From assembly GCA_020091685.1 (NCBI GenBank), contig CM034597.1:28074388-28138387 (forward strand): DNA of 64,000 nucleotides, written 5' to 3'. A program made the position numbers and the translations under genes. Numbering within the stretch: position 1 is the first letter of the stretch; each line of letters begins with the position of its first letter. Under the pieces are notes generated by a model that searched no databases, was not told the DNA's origin, and saw only the letters and a program-made list of their open reading frames with translations. Positions 21,101 to 30,465 of this stretch are shown here, piece after piece. The DNA is from Lutjanus erythropterus. Lineage: Eukaryota > Chordata > Actinopteri > Lutjaniformes > Lutjanidae.

Positions 21101-22713
21101 TTATGTCTATGTTCATGACGAAAATGACAGTAAACTCGACATGATTTTTGGGTTGTTTGTGAGGAAAGCATGACGTGATAAAGCTTGTCCTCGTAAGCTG
21201 TTACTAATGCATTAGGAGGATAAGATAATTCGAGCACATTTGGCACATGGGAGAAGTTTTTGTTCAGAAAGTGGATTTCTGGTGCTCATATGCATGATGT
21301 GTGGCGTCCAGTTCAAAGCTGTATGGCTGAATTACACCTATATTACCACTTGCAGTTGTTTAGCATACTGTAATTTTACAGTGTTTGATGAGCGAAAGCT
21401 CTAGCAAGTGCGGTCGAGCTGCAGACAAGCGGCGGAGGGGTGGGTGTGGATAGAGGTAGGTTCAAATTTCTAAATGTGTAATTTTGATGAACAGAGATGA
21501 CTTTATGAGGTTTATTCAATGCCAGGAGAGACGCATGAGAAAAAACTCCTTACAAGCACTATATGAACAGATTATAATACAGTATAAAGTAGTTGTAAAC
21601 ACATATAAGTGCTACGTAGGGGGATTTTGTTTTCTACACACTCTTGTGCCCTGAGCAAAGGGATTGTGCTGTCATTACGTGCAGCAGATCTTGGATCAGA
21701 ATAGTAAAAGACGAGTTAACAAGACATGACCTCTATAGCAGCAGTAAGCATCTTGCATATGTCAGTAATCATAACATAGACATAGAGATGTTGTTAGAGG
21801 AGAAACAAACTCAAGAGGTTTAAAGTTTCTTCAGTATCCCAGTAAATCTAACTCCTGCTAACAAGCTCTGCACTGATTTATATCTTGTTTGCTGCTGCCT
21901 GAGCCATCCATCTGCTAGTTATGTCCCATCATTATGAGCTGGAACAATCTTGCCAGTCAACCTTGGCCCTCAGCTGACCTGCAGTTTCACAAACAGCCTC
22001 TAGAGGAAGCCCTGTCCGTCTCTGGATACCTCCCACTTCCCCCTGAGCTGAAGTTCAAAACCAGAAGGCAACCTACTGCCACCAGAATACCAGAATATAT
22101 TATGGCCTCCATCTCATGTTACACAGCACAAACACACTCCCCCTCGCTCCCTGAAATACACACAGGCCGGCCTGCTCGCCTAAACATGACATCCACAAGC
22201 TACTGCAATCAAATGGCCAAGATTAGACACAATGTCATTTGGCACAGAAACCGGCAGCTCAGTACAGAGTAAACAAACTCTGATATGTAAAATGATGATA
22301 GATGATGAAAGCAGATTCCTTATCATGGTTTATGCAGGATATTATTATACACCACATTTAAATCTGTTAAGGCAATAATAAGTTAAGTTAATTTGAGATC
22401 AGGAAGGAAGGATTATTGCAGAGTAGAATCCATCATAAACAAATGTTTCAATTAAATTATATTGATATTGCTTATATCGGTTTATTCAATAGTTCCTCTG
22501 ACTGCCAGTCCAATAATCACACAATCGATCTGAAGCTGCTTTTCACGTTTGACTTTGACTTACTCAGCATCAGCAATATTTACCCCAAGTAAAACATAAG
22601 TAAATAAATACCTGAATAGAATGTGTTGATTTTCAGGAGCTCCTTCTCGCAGGTCTGGAAAAACCTTTCCTCAAACTTGGCGTAGTATCTCTTTACAGTG
22701 TCTTCATCTGTGA
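8226..22713 (-). CDS. xpr1: xpr1, phosphate exporter (SPX-EXS protein), nine internal exons, partial at both ends
   Basis: Nine exons join in frame (102, 221, 150, 84, 82, 188, 180, 169 and 201 nt; 459 codons) and follow human XPR1 from about residue 41 to residue 500 with no stop or frameshift. XPR1 is a multi-pass plasma-membrane protein that exports inorganic phosphate. Its cytoplasmic N-terminal SPX domain senses inositol pyrophosphates, and the EXS domain forms part of the transport path. The lysines equivalent to human K158, K161 and K162 of SPX are present ([10 protein letters not shown]), as are the residues matching S136, L140, L145 and L218, which are mutated in human familial brain calcification. 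The first ~40 codons and the last ~195 are absent and should lie right and left of the window. Fish usually carry two copies, xpr1a and xpr1b; I cannot tell which this is. The family assignment is close to certain; human residue numbers are from memory. Confidence 0.97.
8427..9309 (-). other. xpr1 intron between the 9310 and 8426 exons
   Basis: 883 bp bounded by GTGAGA and TTCTAG on the minus strand. Its right half is an antisense LINE 3' end (8990-9266). I see nothing notable in the rest. Confidence 0.9.
8990..9266 (+). mobile_element. 3' end of an L2-like LINE
   Basis: The stretch ends with AAAGCACTTTGAGTTGCAT, then GAAAGGTGCTATATAAATAA and a (TTA)n tail, the familiar 3' terminus of fish L2-type LINEs. 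Upstream is the usual T-rich untranslated stretch. No reverse transcriptase remains. It lies antisense to xpr1. Confidence 0.6.
9310..9478 (-). CDS. xpr1: xpr1 exon: membrane core before EXS (FRVFTAPF...WLADQLNSL)
   Basis: 169 nt, 56 codons plus G. The acceptor is GCGTGTTTCCAG and the donor is AAAG/GTGAGA. It encodes [20 protein letters not shown], continues [19 protein letters not shown] and ends KGLLPKFK. The D and N in ADQLN correspond to human D398 and N401, which I recall from published structures as phosphate-binding. An antisense LINE tail ends about 42 bp past the donor. Confidence 0.97.
10140..11230. repeat. palindromic AGAACC/GGTTCT minisatellite with ~290-bp higher-order units
   Basis: About 1.1 kb is built of short degenerate modules in which AGAACC and GGTTCT alternate. 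A longer unit is marked by GGTTCTAGATAAAACCCTTG at 10334 and 10614 and a variant near 10918, giving spacings of about 280 and 304 bp. Each long unit also carries GGGTGGGTTCTTGTT and a TTAGA-GGTG block. The right edge (CTATGTGGACAAGCCGAAGA) resembles a terminus seen in other fish copies. No reading frame here should be taken as a gene. Confidence 0.8.
11729..11766. repeat. (GGA)n microsatellite
   Basis: A run of about twelve GGA triplets. A related GAGGAC/GAGGAG-rich patch follows at 11886-11925. Confidence 0.95.
12067..12140. repeat. (GCAC)n/(CA)n microsatellite
   Basis: Several CACG tetramers lead into about 28 CA dinucleotides. A second interrupted CA tract lies at 12259-12300. Confidence 0.95.
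13183..13362 (-). CDS. xpr1: xpr1 exon: third and fourth membrane segments
   Basis: 180 nt, 60 codons, phase 0. The acceptor is CATGTGCTGCAG and the donor is TTGTTG/GTCAGT. Two hydrophobic stretches are visible: [17 protein letters not shown] and [15 protein letters not shown]. It ends with the conserved [15 protein letters not shown]. The loop between the helices ([13 protein letters not shown]) is the most divergent part compared with human. Confidence 0.96.
13363..14077 (-). other. xpr1 intron between the 14078 and 13362 exons
   Basis: 715 bp bounded by GTCAGC and GCTGCAG. Most of the middle is a degenerate AT-rich tandem array (13697-13915). Confidence 0.9.
13697..13915. repeat. degenerate tandem array of an AATAATAAGAAAC-type unit
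   Basis: Phrases AAAATAATAAGAAACTCTCT, AATAATAAGAAACCTATTC and AAATAATAAGAACTCTGC repeat with ACTCAGTATCT / ACCTAGTGTCTC / GTTAGCGTCTC spacers, at about 45-60 bp. The last part (TTATTTTGAGAAAGTTTCTC) is inverted relative to the first. Confidence 0.7.
14078..14265 (-). CDS. xpr1: xpr1 exon: second membrane region
   Basis: 188 nt, GT + 62 codons. The acceptor is GTTCTATCAG and the donor is GAG/GTCAGC. It begins [19 protein letters not shown]. It contains the strongly conserved [17 protein letters not shown] and ends LSHQHLFE. The start differs from human (AAVFKLETDRSIWPL), and the rest is nearly identical. [19 protein letters not shown] is the likely membrane helix. Confidence 0.97.
14459..14540 (-). 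CDS. xpr1: xpr1 exon: first membrane segment
   Basis: 82 nt, 27 codons plus G. The acceptor is CCTGGTTCAG and the donor is AGCG/GTAAGT, the best donor in the gene. It encodes [17 protein letters not shown] then [10 protein letters not shown]. The stretch from GLYCGFF onward is hydrophobic enough for one transmembrane helix, as in human ([13 protein letters not shown]). The final G joins GT of the next exon to give glycine. Confidence 0.95.
14541..16051 (-). other. xpr1 intron between the 16052 and 14540 exons
   Basis: 1.5 kb bounded by GTCAGA and GGTTCAG. It is AT-rich with short TC runs near 14950. I see no repeat family or gene in it. Confidence 0.9.
16052..16135 (-). CDS. xpr1: xpr1 exon: end of SPX and linker to the first membrane segment, human residues ~200-227
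   Basis: 84 nt, 28 codons, phase 0 at both ends. The acceptor is TGCGCTTAG and the donor is CAG/GTCAGA. It encodes [20 protein letters not shown] and then VPPLGAAQ. The leucine in MKRLRV corresponds to human L218. Substitutions against human (AVVTNELEDGD) are confined to the variable start. Confidence 0.95.
16245..16394 (-). CDS. xpr1: xpr1 exon: SPX lysine cluster, human residues 150-199
   Basis: 150 nt, exactly 50 codons, phase 0 at both ends. The acceptor is GTCCACAG and the donor is GAG/GTACCC. It begins [18 protein letters not shown], which carries the basic cluster that binds inositol polyphosphates in SPX domains. It continues [19 protein letters not shown] and ends LISETE. Length and sequence agree with the human exon throughout. 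The following intron is 109 bp. Confidence 0.97.
16528..16748 (-). CDS. xpr1: xpr1 exon: SPX domain, human residues ~75-149
   Basis: 221 nt, AA + 73 codons. The acceptor is CCTGCCTATAG. The donor is CAG/GTCTCA, a weak donor with C at +3 and T at +4. It encodes [17 protein letters not shown] near the start and [14 protein letters not shown] at the end. The residues equivalent to human S136, L140 and L145 are intact. The middle linker ([17 protein letters not shown]) differs from human and is one residue shorter. The downstream intron is only 133 bp. Confidence 0.97.
17438..17770 (+). repeat. dispersed teleost repeat (AATTAATTATTTCC family), non-coding
   Basis: It opens with GACCGCAGCTAATGATTATT and closes with GGACTAATCGTTGTAGCTCT. 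I recognise internal phrases (AACCCAGAGACTCTTCATTT, TCACATTCAAGAAGCTGAAA) as a repeat dispersed in many fish genomes. Related copies appear at 39215-39440 (reversed) and 45985-46595 (split). Confidence 0.6.
17789..18203. mobile_element. hAT-type non-autonomous element with 8-bp target duplication
   Basis: The left end CAGGGGCTGGCAACC pairs with the right end GGCTGCCGACCCCCTG as terminal inverted repeats. GACTAAGACA stands at 17781-17790 and again at 18203-18212, so an identical 8-bp duplication flanks the element; its exact frame is ambiguous by one base. About 415 bp, AT-rich, no transposase. Ends, length and duplication all fit the hAT superfamily. Confidence 0.8.
19181..19947 (+). mobile_element. 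Tc1/mariner-type element with ~160-bp inverted ends and transposase remnant
   Basis: The two ends are diverged inverted copies. The left reads AGATATTTAATGTTCAAACT and GAATTTGATGCCAGCAACA; the right reads CTGCAGGCATCAAATTCAAT and AGAACATTAAATATTTTC. Between them, 19410-19640 on the plus strand reads as decayed DDE transposase: QQDN-like ([13 protein letters not shown]), then a stop, then PSCSPD. This resembles the Tc1 catalytic stretch, but with stops and frameshifts. It cannot be active. Confidence 0.8.
19410..19640 (+). pseudogene. Tc1/mariner transposase fragment, broken
   Basis: The conceptual reading shows [19 protein letters not shown] in one frame and [19 protein letters not shown] in another, followed by RVHVLE, a stop, and PSCSPD. 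The order (QQDN, H, SPD) is that of the Tc1 DDE/D domain around its second and third acidic residues. The SPIE motif expected after SPD is lost to frameshift. Only about 75 codons remain. Confidence 0.6.
20772..20937 (+). pseudogene. THAP-domain-like exon fragment followed by a splice-donor consensus
   Basis: The open frame starts [20 protein letters not shown] and continues [17 protein letters not shown], then ISQRVGRP, where CCG/GTAAGT forms a near-ideal donor. The segment LKPDTVPSF resembles the end of THAP DNA-binding domains (LKPxAVPxIF). No N-terminal C-x-C part of the THAP zinc motif is recognisable upstream, so this may be the last third of the domain from a THAP gene or P-like transposon. 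It is antisense to xpr1. The similarity is from motif memory and rests on about ten residues. Confidence 0.35.
22612..22713 (-). CDS. xpr1: xpr1 exon (third coding exon by analogy): SPX domain, human residues ~41-74
   Basis: 102 nt, read as TC + 33 codons + G. The acceptor is TTCCTCCAG before TCACAG and the donor is TTCAG/GTATTT. The product begins [18 protein letters not shown] and ends KINTFYS, nearly identical to the human SPX segment that follows residue 40. The leading TC must complete a valine codon (G from the previous exon), as in human. The trailing G joins AA of the next exon to give glutamate. No exon for residues 1-40 could be found between here and the right end. Confidence 0.96.
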
Positions 22714-22989
22714 CTGGAGGAAGAACAAGAAGGGCAAAAAAATGGTGATTAGCTGCTTGCCGAAGGACACAATGCCAAACATTTATTTACACCTCAGAGC
22801 TGATAAGCAATGACACAGCACAGTTTATATGGTGAAGAAAAGCACTGCAAGTAAGAAGTCATGTCTGAACTTTGTCTTAACGATATACACTACAGGACCA
22901 AAGCAAAAGTGATGAAGTTAGAGACACCAAAATCACCTACATGTACAGGGTAGATCTCTCCATGCTTACATGTTATTATAAACCAGTTT

Positions 22990-23781
22990 AAAGGTCCAAT
23001 GCGTAAGATTTATGGAAAGATTTATTGGCAGATCTCATTATAATTTAAGAGAGGAACGGAGCAAGGCGAAGCTGCTGCTTGCATTTTGAGTGCGGTTTGT
23101 GCTTATTACTTGTCTTTATACGAGCTGAGCTTCCTATATTACTTTACGCCGTTTACAAAACTCATTATTAGACAATAGGTCAGGTCAAGTTATGTGAATT
23201 ATTAACGTTAAAATACCCTCTGCTCCCTGAGGTCTTTTAAGTGGACAGACTATTAAACCAAACTCCATTATTAATGCTGATATTTTTTTTGTTAGGGTCA
23301 TATTTTTTCACAGTGTAAACTATAGTTACACCATCACTAAGACTCTTTTCTGATTCACTTTCTACAGGCAGAATCGGCACTCATGTCAGTTATTCAGTAA
23401 CATCATTAACTAACCTGTGATGAAGTGTCTGACACACTCATATGCACTGGTCCTGCAATAAACTACTAATTTTTACCAGACAGGACAGTGACGTATGGCA
23501 GAAATGGAATATCATATTCAAAAGTATGTTTTCATTTGTATCTAGAGTCCAGAGTCCTCTGGTTTGTCCAGTTTGGGCTGCTGTAGAAACATGACGGTGC
23601 AACATGGCAGCCTCCATGGAAGAGGACCTGCTCCCTCTGTAGAGGGCTAATTATAACAAAAACACAATGATTCTTATTTTCAGGTGACTGTACACTAATG
23701 AAAACATACTAATGGATATTATATTCAATTTCTGCCACATTCTGCCAATAAATCCATTTAAATCTTTCACACTGGACCTTT
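22990..23781. mobile_element. MITE-related composite bounded by inverted AAAGGTCCA ends
   Basis: TTTAAAGGTCCAATGCGTAA on the left is matched by the inverted TTTCACACTGGACCTTTAA on the right. The right part (23540-23781) is a plus-oriented relative of the 5354-5723 element. GGCAGAAATGGAATATCATA at 23494 looks like the end of the same family in the opposite direction, so two copies may be joined or nested. Confidence 0.55.
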
Positions 23782-26734
23782 AACAGTGTTAAGTGAGGAT
23801 TATCACGTTCGCTGCCTCTACAGTTTTGGGTGTGAGTCATCTCAAAAGTTTGCTAGATTTACTGTAGTTTAGTGCAGACTTAAGTTTAATTTTCAATAGT
23901 GAGTGAAAGTCTCTGCCTTACTGTTAAATGTCTGAAATAACTGTTGAATAATATTAGTAATTAAACTGGTAGTTTGGGAGAAAAACTCATGATGTGTGTG
24001 AGTAAATCAGTTTGTCAGAATATTAAAGTGTTAATATTGATTAACATAAAACATTTTACTGCCAAATACAAATGTCGTAACTTTGAATGGTGTTGTCTAC
24101 TATCAGTTAAAACAGTGTCAGAAATCACTGGAATGAACAAGGGGGATGCATGCAGAGTTGCTTTTTTCTGTGTCACGGTTTTCATGAGCTTTAGGCGTCC
24201 TGACAGACTCAACCAGTCTTCCAAAAACTTCTTCCTGTAGGTTCGTCTGTACCGAGCCAAACACACATCCATTCAGTGTTACAATTAGATCACCAGCTTC
24301 CTCCTGTCTCTCTTCAGTCTGACAAAGCCCTGCACGTCTTTTTCAGGACTGGCCAATTCAATCAGCATCGATGCTCTGTCTCAAATAATCCTCTGCCTTA
24401 TTCACAGCGGGCTACCTGACACCTGACAGAGTTTAACATGTGGCCATTGGCCAGTTACCCACCGAGCCCACATACTGTGCACCCTACACACACATATCGT
24501 ACACACACACAGGAGCATGGCGAATTTCTGTGTCATGCTCACACATACTACACATGACAGTGACTCCTCACTGGCATAGATCTTGAACTTAAAACACAAA
24601 ACACCACAAGATTTATCAAGTATCAAACAATAATACATCTGCGTGCGCCTCACATAGCCTTTCCAGGAATAGTCTGAACTCCTCACCACTGTGTCACCAG
24701 TATCTAAATGTCAAATGAAGATGTCCATTCCGAGCAGAATAGAGAAAGATGTGGGTTTTTTGCTGGATAAAGTGGATATAATGTCAGATCCAATAGTGAT
24801 AACACATCGTAAACATTCGCTATTATATAAACTGGTGGATGGAGAGGCTTTCAACACAGTAATAAGAAAGTGATGCCCCAGGCAGCAGCCTGTCAATATC
24901 CCCGCTCACTCACACACACACATACCTACATCTGCAGCAGGGGTGTGTAGTACTATACAATCCTGTGATGATGAAAAGGTGGAAAACAGCAGCTGTAAAG
25001 TCCAACAGCTTTACAAGGAAAATAAATGAGAAACTGCCTCCACAGCTATAAAGATAATCAATTACAAGTTAATTAAACCACGCTCTGCAGATGAAAACTC
25101 TGTACAAGTATAATGCAGAAGGACAAATTCTACGGAAAACTTCCTGCAGCAGACGTACGAGACCTGCTGCTGCAAAATACCCCTTAGTCTATATTCACTA
25201 TAATTCACTGAGCATTGAAGTAGCACTCATTAAACATCCAAAACAACATCATTACAGTAATGACAACAGTTGAAAAATGGGGCATTATAGTTTAGTCGTA
25301 GTTTGTAAACAATGACAAACTTCCACTTGGCCTCGACAGTGACTTTCTATAGAGATCAAGATATAAAAAGCAAGAAAACAACTTGTAGTACACTGATTGC
25401 GGTACAGACTCAGTGGTAAGGACACAAAAGCGTTTAAGCAGAGGAGAAGAAAAATGTCAAGAAGATGTACATAAACTACATACTTACTGTCTTCACTACA
25501 TTAGTAGTTTTAAAATAAGTACCTATAATCCTTTGTTGAGATAAGTTACTTTTTTTCTTTGAATAAAGTTTTAGAAACCCTGTAGAGTCTGGTTGCAACT
25601 GAAAATACTGAATTATTAAAAATGCAGTAAACGACATGACATGCATTTACTCAATTAATTTGAAATACAATTTTTTTTGTTTAGTTTTTCTAAGAAGAAA
25701 ATTCTCTCAACAAAAGATTACAGGTTGGCAAAACTTTTGTTTAGTTTATTTCAAAACACAAAAATTTAGTGAAGAAAGGTTTCCTTGAAATTATGATTTG
25801 GACAGTGTTATGTATTTGGAAAAAAAAATATTTCCATATAAACATGCAGTTGGCATTACTTTTTGTTAAGTGATACAATGGTCAGTATACCAGTTTAATA
25901 GGTTAAATGATTCGTTAACATAATGATACCCATGTGACTAAATCTGTACTTGAACAGTAAACGCACTTAAATTGTATCTCCTGGTTTAGGTCATTATTGT
26001 ATTACCATTAATGTAAGCAAAGAACAGAAAGAGATGAAGAGGAGAAGAATGAAGGAGGAGAGAATGAAGCTGTCAAAAAAGGAAGTGACAGAAATGCAGA
26101 CCGACTATAAAGAAAAAGAGATTGTGAGAGAGGCAGAAAAGGAAGCAGATGGTCTCCAATCTGCCTCACACTTCTACACAATTACACAGTTCAGCTGCAG
26201 TCACAACTCCTTCAGCCCTACAACCATGCAGCTGACAGGCCGATTGGCTGGCTGCTGCTGCAGTTGGATGGATGGATGACTGTTTGGATACAGGGGTACA
26301 TGCTTGAATTGCTGAGCCATCGGCTGGCTAGCATGTTAGCTGAATGACTGAGAACCTGGCCGGTCTGTGTGCCATGACAGAATGACTAATGTTCCAACAT
26401 GCCCCTTTAGTTAAACCTGCAGGACATCAGCAAACAGAGCTGCACCGTAATTCAAAGCAAAAGGTCGAACAGCTACTGAACGCTTTGTAGGAAGGAGCAC
26501 TGAAGGATAGAGACTCAGAGGAAAGCAGGCAAAAGATGAAGAGCAGTTCGTGAAACGTGGATCATTTAACATCTGTGGTATGTTTCCTATGTCCAAGACA
26601 TTATTGTTAATTAGGCAATAAATTCAAAACCTTGAATTCTGATAGGAAACAGTTTAACACAAAAGCTTCTTATCTAAAACACCTGTTTGGGCCACTAAGG
26701 GCTTTTGGGATTTTTACTCTTAAAGGCAGCACCT

Positions 26735-27468
26735 TAAAGGAGTAGTCTGGATTTTTTTAAGTGGGATACTTATTAATAGTCAGTGTATTACCTGGCTGAG
26801 TAGTAGCACCAGACCGGAGAAGCAGCATGGAACCTAAGCAATGTACTATTTAGGTACAAAATCACTTAAAGTGTATGCCTTATTTAGAATATTTTAACCA
26901 CTTCAACAGCCTTTTCTGACAGGAAACTGGCATTATATTCACCAAATATCACCCTCTTTCTTGCTCAACCAGACTCCACTTGCAAAAACAGCTATTTTCC
27001 CTCACAGAACACATGAGTTGCTGGTCTACAGCTGCTCTGTCTGTTAGTTTGTTTGCGATATTGTGTGACTTTGGTGAATTACAACTAACCTTTTAAACAC
27101 AGAAGTCACGCAACAACAAAAATAAAGTGATTGAGGCAGCGGTAGACCAGCAACTCCTGTGTTATGTGGGTTAAAATGACTAATTTTATCAGTGGAGTCT
27201 GGAGTATTTAGCTCATATAATGGCAGTTTCCTGTTGGAAAAGGCTGTTTGACAGCAAGGTAAACTGGTTAAGAAACTGATATTGACTTTTTTTTAGGTGG
27301 TTAAAACAGGTTTTGCTGCTGACCCTGTCCACAGCAGTTCATTGCTTGTCTTCCTGCACTGCTTCTCCAAACTGGGGGCTGCCAACTGTCATCTACTGCA
27401 GGTAATACACTGATTAGTTATATGAGCCTCATACAACCCCACCTTAAATAATCCGACCTGCTCCTTCA
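26735..27468. mobile_element. foldback element with long imperfect inverted arms (~250 bp each)
   Basis: The left arm begins AAGGAGTAGTCTGGATT and the right arm ends with its inverse, AATCCGACCTGCTCCTT. Inward, CAGTGTATTACCTG, GGAGAAGCAG, TTTTAACCAC, CAGCCTTTTC and ACAGGAAACTG all recur in the reverse complement of the right arm in the same order. The transcript would form a long hairpin. A second copy starts at 63695. No coding capacity. Confidence 0.8.
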
Positions 27469-29162
27469 AACTGTGGTTTACTGTAACACCACAGTTAAAC
27501 TGCTGAAACGATCTGAACCACTTGATGTGACTTAATCAAGAGGGCGAAAAAAAAAAACTATTTAGCATTTCTTTCTATGACTGCCGTGTGGAATTTGATC
27601 CCTGGCCTCCATATAGAGTTCAGGAAAAAAAGAAATCAGGAAAATGTCAACATCATTAGCTGTAATTTCATGGCAGAAAATTACATGTTATCAGGTAACA
27701 TTTTTTTTCAAAAATCATGGTGGATTTTCATGTTTTTCTGACTGTGATACTGACTAAGAGTGAGCGTGTTGGTGGATGAAAGTGTAGATGTGAGGGCAGC
27801 TATAGAAGGGGTTATGAAATTACTGTGCAGCCCCGTCTCTTTGTTTCAGGCTCACCTTATGCACCGCTGAACACATCAGTGGAGGTGTGTACGTGTATTT
27901 CCACATATCGGTACATGCACTCAACATCTTTTTGTTCACACGTTTGTGTGCGTGAGGTTTGTGATATGTAAGAACAAAGGCCAGAGTCAGTTCATCCAGC
28001 AGACTCTCCGCTAACATCCGTGCACCTGCTGAATCAATCCCATCATCCATCTCTCCTCAGCCTCTTTACCTTCAAACAGCATTAGCACAAATGAGCATCA
28101 TTAACATCTCATAATCACATTGTCTCATCTCTTAATCTGCCTCTTCTGATTAACTGTACCGCTGCTTGAATGCAATGAAACCTAATTACAAAAACATTCT
28201 GAATTCATGCAACTACTAAGGCATTTACTGTTCCTTCAATTTAATCTGTGGTGTCAGCGCTCATGTAAATCTGACAGCTTCTCTTTCGGCGCCACAGTAT
28301 GGGCTCTCATTATCACAAGTCCAGAGATGGCTCTCTGGAGTCCAACAGTGATCACTGAAGGGATTTCAAGCTAGATACAACTTTGGACTCCATGGGAAAG
28401 ACTGACAGGAAGAGTTTTAATATTCCCCAAGTCCCCAAGAATATACATGCAAATGTGAAAACTCTGATTCAACAAAAGACCTTCTATACAGATACAATAA
28501 ACCAACCACATAAAAAATTTGCTGTGTTTGTTTTACTCTGTTTGACTGGTCTTGGACTCCTGTCTCTAACACAGCACTACCCAAACTTAGGCTCAGGACT
28601 CAAAATGGGTTGTGGACCTGGCTAGTTGGCAGACTATGTACACTGCATTTCCTCCAAAAGAAACAGGTGGTGCAGAATGAGAGACAGAACGCAGCTCTCA
28701 GCAATATCAACCCCTCTATGACATTTAACACAGGGAACAAGCACTTTAAACTACGGTGGTAAAATACAGCTGATGTCAAGAAATATCACAGCCACCTCAC
28801 TAATGGTTAAAACTATAAACCAGCACAAAAATGACAATTATACCAACTTAAACCACCATATTATGAACAGAACATGTTGCAAACACTAACAAAAAGTAAC
28901 ATATGCATCGGGAACATAAAACAGCAAACTTAAGCAAACTCCCATTTGCCCCGTTTAAGATGCTGTCATGCTGTTAATACAAACTCAACACTTCCTGTAT
29001 CCATTTCAAATTAAAAGCACTCTTGCGTATCAGTTATAAGGTAGTGAGAAACTTAACTTGACACTCAGCAAATCTGGTTATTGCTTCGATGTGCTTTTAT
29101 AGTGAAATAAATACATTTTAAATACGTTTTAAATTCATGTGTGTCTGTGTGTCTGTGTGCAT

Positions 29163-29164
<2 letters not shown>

Positions 29165-29193
<29 letters not shown>
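29165..29193. repeat. (GT)n microsatellite
   Basis: About fourteen uninterrupted GT units. Confidence 0.95.
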
Positions 29194-29754
29194 GCCAAGC
29201 TAAAGAGATGATGATGGAGCTCCTCAGTACAGAATAATGGTTCTGTCCCTGTAGGGCTGTGTGGGAATATATGCCTCTGCTTTGTGTGTCTTTAAAGTGT
29301 GTACTTCAGCACTGAAGTGTGAACAATAAACACTATTCTCCTTTTGGCTTCAGAGAACCTGTGTTTACAGTACTTTGGAGTATTTTTGAAGCTATTCAAC
29401 AACTATGATTTATATTTAAGTGACCAACCAGTGCAGAGAATTTACAGCAGCTGAAATGCTGCATTTTGCTCAGGGCGACATAACTACTATGTAGATGTAG
29501 AATCTAATTTATCTAAAGCCAGGGAAAAGTCAATATGTGGTTTGATTATATTTAACATTTAACAACTGTAAATTACAGCCATTAACCATAAAGTAAGTGC
29601 CAGCAGCAGTGAGGCTTTATTTACTCACCTCCGATCCCGAGCATTCGTCATTAATCAGGTAAAAAACACCAAACATTTGCAGGTTACAGCTTAAAGATAT
29701 AATATGCAACATTTGTATGGACTCATATGAACATAATCCCTCTAAATCATCACT

Positions 29755-30225
29755 TAAGACTGACTAGAAGTCAGATCTCCTGACCCAGTATGAACCTTGT
29801 GGACCTCTCAGATCTGCTGGTTCTGGATTTCTGGCTGTTCCCAGAGTCAAAACCAGACATGGTGAAGCTTTTTTTTTAGTTTCTACGCTGCTCACATATG
29901 GAACAAAATGCCAAAAGAGGTATGACTTGAACCAATGGTGACTACTTTTAAATCCGAGCTAAAGACCTACCTGTTTATCATCGTTTTTAATCAATTTTCA
30001 TTTAAATCAGATTTATTTTAGCTTGTTTTCTGCTTTTATTGTGTGCACTTTTCTATTGATTTTACTCTGTGAACCTTTGCTTCTCTGTGTTTATAATTTG
30101 TTATTTTCAGTGTTCTTCTTGTTTACTTTTATTGGTTGATCACTTGTTTTGGGGGGTTTTGTCTGTGTGAAACACATTTGTGTATGAAATATGCTGTATA
30201 AATACATTTCCCTTGCCTTGCCTAA
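29755..30225 (+). pseudogene. 3' end of a LINE: reverse-transcriptase C-terminus plus tail, broken
   Basis: One frame reads RSAGSGFLAVPRVKTRHGEA. After a one-base shift in a T run, the next frame reads FSFYAAHIWNKMPKEV, a stop, then TTFKSELKTYLF. This is the characteristic C-terminal end of fish L2/Rex-like reverse transcriptases (xxFSxxAPxLWNxLP...FKxxLKTxLF). A T-rich stretch and TATGCTGTATAAATACATTT follow as the 3' tail. The rest of the LINE is missing (5' truncation is usual). Confidence 0.65.
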
Positions 30226-30229
30226 TCGA

Positions 30230-30465
30230 TAATGATCTAATCATCAATATAATTTAATTATCTAGGTTTCTAGAGCCCAAGGTCATGCTTTAATATTGAT
30301 ATATTTCATCTGAAAATTGGTTAAAAAAAAAAAAACTAGACATAAATGAAAAACTGTGGGTATCTATTCAATCTAATATGATATAAATGAACCAGCAAAC
30401 GTTTGGTGTTTTCACACAATAAATGAACTGTTGATGATTAATTTTGTGCAGCTATTAATGAGCTC
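30230..30465 (-). repeat. possible reversed copy of the AATTAATTATTTCC-type dispersed repeat
   Basis: It starts TAATCGATAATGATCTAATC and ends GATTAATTTTGTGCAGC. In reverse complement this resembles the family at 17438-17770. The match is weak and was judged by eye. Confidence 0.3.

Larger units (their letters stand above)
16749..22611 (-). other. xpr1 intron between the 22612 and 16748 exons
   Basis: 5.9 kb bounded by GTATTT and CCTATAG. It contains a dispersed repeat (17438-17770), a complete hAT-type element (17789-18203), a Tc1/mariner remnant (19181-19947) and a THAP-like fragment (20772-20937). 21000-22600 shows nothing I can name. Confidence 0.9.
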
